From assembly GCA_913030785.1 (NCBI GenBank), contig CAJWER010000141.1:1-7523 (forward strand): a stretch of 7,523 bases of DNA, in the 5' to 3' direction. This DNA comes from an uncultured Chloroflexota bacterium. Lineage in GTDB: Bacteria > Chloroflexota > Dehalococcoidia > Lucifugimonadales > CAJWER01. Positions 5,807-7,523 of this stretch are shown in pieces. The notes under the pieces were generated by a model that saw nothing but the letters and a program-made list of their open reading frames with translations, ran no database searches and was not told the DNA's origin. The position numbers and the translations under genes are program-made. Within the stretch, counting starts at the first letter, position 1; the number at the start of each line of letters is the position of its first letter.

Positions 5807-6073
5807 TCAGTCTCCCGCTAGACGGGATATCGCCTCGTCGGTGTCCAGGCCCTCAATACTGAAAACCTTGTCGCGGGCCGTGTGGCCCTTGACCAGGGTT
5901 ATGCTTCGACGACCTACCCCCAGTGCATTGGCTAACAAGGCTATTATGGCGTCGTTGGCCTTGCCGGCCTCGGGGGCCGCTGTAACGTAGATGCGGACCA
6001 CGCCCTCAGGGGACACATCGACCTTGTTGCGGCTGGCCCTGGCCCGTACCCTGATACGCAATGTGGCAGTCAC
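5807..6073 (-). CDS. yggU: DUF167 (YggU-type) family protein
   Basis: This small basic protein of 88 residues matches the DUF167 family: LRIRVRARASRNKV near the N-terminus, then VRIYVTAAPEAGKAND with the conserved A-P-x-x-G-K-A-N, then ITLVKGHTARDKV. The fold is known from structures but the function is not established. The start is GTG at 6073, ten bases after the stop of the upstream glycosyltransferase gene, so the two are probably co-transcribed; I see no good Shine-Dalgarno sequence, so translation may depend on coupling, or the start may differ slightly. In many bacteria this gene follows yggT on the same strand; here it faces yggT, suggesting a local inversion of an ancestral proC-yggT-yggU block. 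Confidence 0.9.
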   Translation of the reverse strand: MTATLRIRVRARASRNKVDVSPEGVVRIYVTAAPEAGKANDAIIALLANALGVGRRSITLVKGHTARDKVFSIEGLDTDEAISRLAGD

Positions 6074-6083
6074 GCGTGCGCCG

Positions 6084-7523
6084 TTATTCTGGGCGGCTGG
6101 ACGGTGCTGCGCCAGGCCCGGACCCTAGCCATGTTTCTCCGCCCAGACCTGCCTCGGCGTCGAATAGTGTGCCAAGATTCTGGAATGCGACGATAGCAAT
6201 CAGCAGCGCTATTACGGCATATTGCGTAGAGACCGATAAGCGGCCTCGCATCCAGGTCAGGAGCCAGTGCAGTCCGAACCCTGCTGCGGCGAACACTGCG
6301 GGCAGCGCTACTACTAGTCTTGCGTGAACCGCGTCTGTCGTCGTCAGCCCTGCTACGACTACCGACGCCGCCAGCAGCAACCACACCGTGGCGTGGCCCC
6401 GCCTGTGCCATCTAGCGACCCCGGCCGCCAGGCCTACCAGGGTCAGCAGCGCGGTGATCGGGTCCAGCAGTCGCACTCCTGACGCACCATCGGCGTCGCG
6501 GCGGAGCAGGAGGGATGCAGTGGTATTACCGATTCCAGCGCCTATGTGGCGCACCTGCTCGGCCACGCCGGTCAGCGATTGGTACTCGTCGGTGCGCGTG
6601 ACCCACACGTTCGCCGTGTTCGCCGACACCTCATCCCAGCTTCCCGCGACGGCGATTAGATACGGAAGAGCAACAACCACGGCTGGCAACAGGAAGACGA
6701 CTGCCAGCTTCACGACCGCCGCGCGCTTCGGTCCCGATCTTATGTACTCTCTCACCCAAAGGAGTACCATCGCTGCCGCAAAGATAAAAAAGGCATTGTG
6801 CGTGTATATACCGACGCCGAAAGAGGCGCCCGCCAACACCAATAACAGGCTGCGCCTGTCCCCATTTTGCCGCTCGTCGAGGGCCTTTATCATCAGGTAG
6901 AGGGACAGTAGCTCCACGACCAGCAGAAGGGCGACCGGGGTCGCGAGCCTGCTGAAGTACATCGGCCAGACTCCGATAGCCATCAATGCAGAGCCAAGAG
7001 CTGCGGCGCGGGATCCCATGAGACCGCGAACGAGGAGGAAGAAGAGCCCAAGTGTGGCGAGCCCAAGCGCGGCCACAAGCACCCTTGCCGTAGCAATGGA
7101 GTCGCCGAACAGGGCAAGCCACGGCGCCAACAGGTATGCCAGACCGGGGGGCTGTCCGTAGGATATATCGGGACCGATGCCAGTCCAACCCTGGTCCCAC
7201 ACTCTTGTCGCGGCGTCAACGAGCGCCCTTTCAACAACGAACCCTTCGCCAGGCGACGAACCCAGCAGGCGCAACCTAGCGAAGAGCGCCACCGCTGCCA
7301 CGATAGCCGTGCCACCGTAGAGCGCCATCTCCAGCCCCTGCGAACGAACATGCAGGGGCGAAGCCTGTACGGGTGGTGCATATGAGGGTTGAGGGGGTAG
7401 TAGTGGCGCAGACTGGGCTGTGGCCGCCTCGAAGGCAGGAGTGGTACCGAATGGGACGGCGGCTCGGGGGCTGTCCAGCGCCAGACCACAGGAATTGCAG
7501 TAGCTCTGGCCACTCGGGTTGGC
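6084..7523 (-). CDS. GT-C (PMT_2/ArnT-like) membrane glycosyltransferase with N-terminal zinc-ribbon half, 5' end missing
   Basis: Proteins of this type transfer sugars from polyprenyl-phosphate donors to lipids or proteins at the outer membrane face. The window holds 479 residues ending at TAA 6084. From Met66 (ATG 7328) there are about ten hydrophobic segments. PMT_2-like features are a first outer loop with E-G-F-V-V-E-R, then Q-P-P-G-L-A-Y-L-L-A-P, ALFGDSIATARVLVAALG, Y-F-S-R-L-A-T-P and G-V-G-I-Y-T-H-N-A. The frame stays open upstream of Met66 to the window edge and encodes S-Y-C-N-S-C-G-L-A-L, the second half of a zinc ribbon, then a Pro/Ala-rich linker of about 45 residues. The true start is therefore probably outside the window. 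ATG 7328, with AGGGG six bases upstream, could be an alternative or internal start. The usual acidic D-E pair of the first loop is not obvious, so activity and substrate are uncertain. It lies ten bases before the DUF167 gene. Confidence 0.8.
   Translation of the reverse strand, partial: ANPSGQSYCNSCGLALDSPRAAVPFGTTPAFEAATAQSAPLLPPQPSYAPPVQASPLHVRSQGLEMALYGGTAIVAAVALFARLRLLGSSPGEGFVVERALVDAATRVWDQGWTGIGPDISYGQPPGLAYLLAPWLALFGDSIATARVLVAALGLATLGLFFLLVRGLMGSRAAALGSALMAIGVWPMYFSRLATPVALLLVVELLSLYLMIKALDERQNGDRRSLLLVLAGASFGVGIYTHNAFFIFAAAMVLLWVREYIRSGPKRAAVVKLAVVFLLPAVVVALPYLIAVAGSWDEVSANTANVWVTRTDEYQSLTGVAEQVRHIGAGIGNTTASLLLRRDADGASGVRLLDPITALLTLVGLAAGVARWHRRGHATVWLLLAASVVVAGLTTTDAVHARLVVALPAVFAAAGFGLHWLLTWMRGRLSVSTQYAVIALLIAIVAFQNLGTLFDAEAGLGGETWLGSGPGAAPSSRPE

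Noticed and set aside
5813..5827. Hairpin TCCCG/CGGGA as a shared terminator of yggT and yggU
   Set aside because: The stem is only 5 bp, lies inside yggU, and has no T-run on either strand.
6388..6900. Open frame of 170 codons on the plus strand
   Set aside because: It is the antisense shadow of the membrane glycosyltransferase, with no recognisable motif.

Overview
The window is GC-rich, tightly packed bacterial DNA with mostly housekeeping genes. The likely source is a Chloroflexota bacterium of the Dehalococcoidia/SAR202 type. That guess rests on a class II (vitamin B12-dependent) ribonucleotide reductase next to an nrdR remnant, a lipoprotein-type MsrB, a zinc-ribbon-bearing membrane protein, and an intergenic repeat ending in TTCAGGACAGGC of a kind I associate with such genomes. 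It is inference from gene content, not a tested placement.

Layout from left to right. (1) Positions 1-373, minus strand: the first 124 codons of a lipoprotein-type methionine sulfoxide reductase B, running off the left edge. (2) Positions 388-735, plus strand: the C-terminal half of the repressor NrdR. It begins within a few bases of the msrB ribosome-binding site, and its zinc ribbon and half of its ATP-cone are absent. This looks like a rearrangement breakpoint or an assembly joint. A perfect-stem intrinsic terminator follows (734-777). (3) Positions 840-3272: a complete class II ribonucleotide reductase, NrdJ, followed by a 13-bp-stem terminator. (4) Positions 3364-3557: a long leader with a perfect TATAAT box, a possible 28-codon leader ORF and two strong hairpins around a dispersed-repeat-like segment. 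(5) Positions 3558-4559: a PdxA-family dehydrogenase. (6) Positions 4560-4737: an intergenic region with a degenerate hairpin repeat. (7) Positions 4738-5801: proC and yggT, overlapping by four bases and probably translationally coupled. (8) Positions 5807-7523, minus strand: a small DUF167 (YggU-type) gene and, upstream of it, a GT-C (PMT_2/ArnT-like) membrane glycosyltransferase. The latter has an N-terminal zinc-ribbon half and a Pro-rich linker that extend off the right edge.

Functionally, nrdR and nrdJ form the usual regulator/enzyme pair for deoxyribonucleotide synthesis, but the regulator is broken here. pdxA (vitamin B6 or a related phospho-sugar-acid oxidation), proC (proline) and yggT form a housekeeping block. 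yggU, which often follows yggT, lies inverted and convergent. I see no defence system, CRISPR array, transposase, tRNA or rRNA. The points most worth a second look are the msrB/nrdR junction, the structured pdxA leader and the zinc-ribbon/glycosyltransferase fusion.
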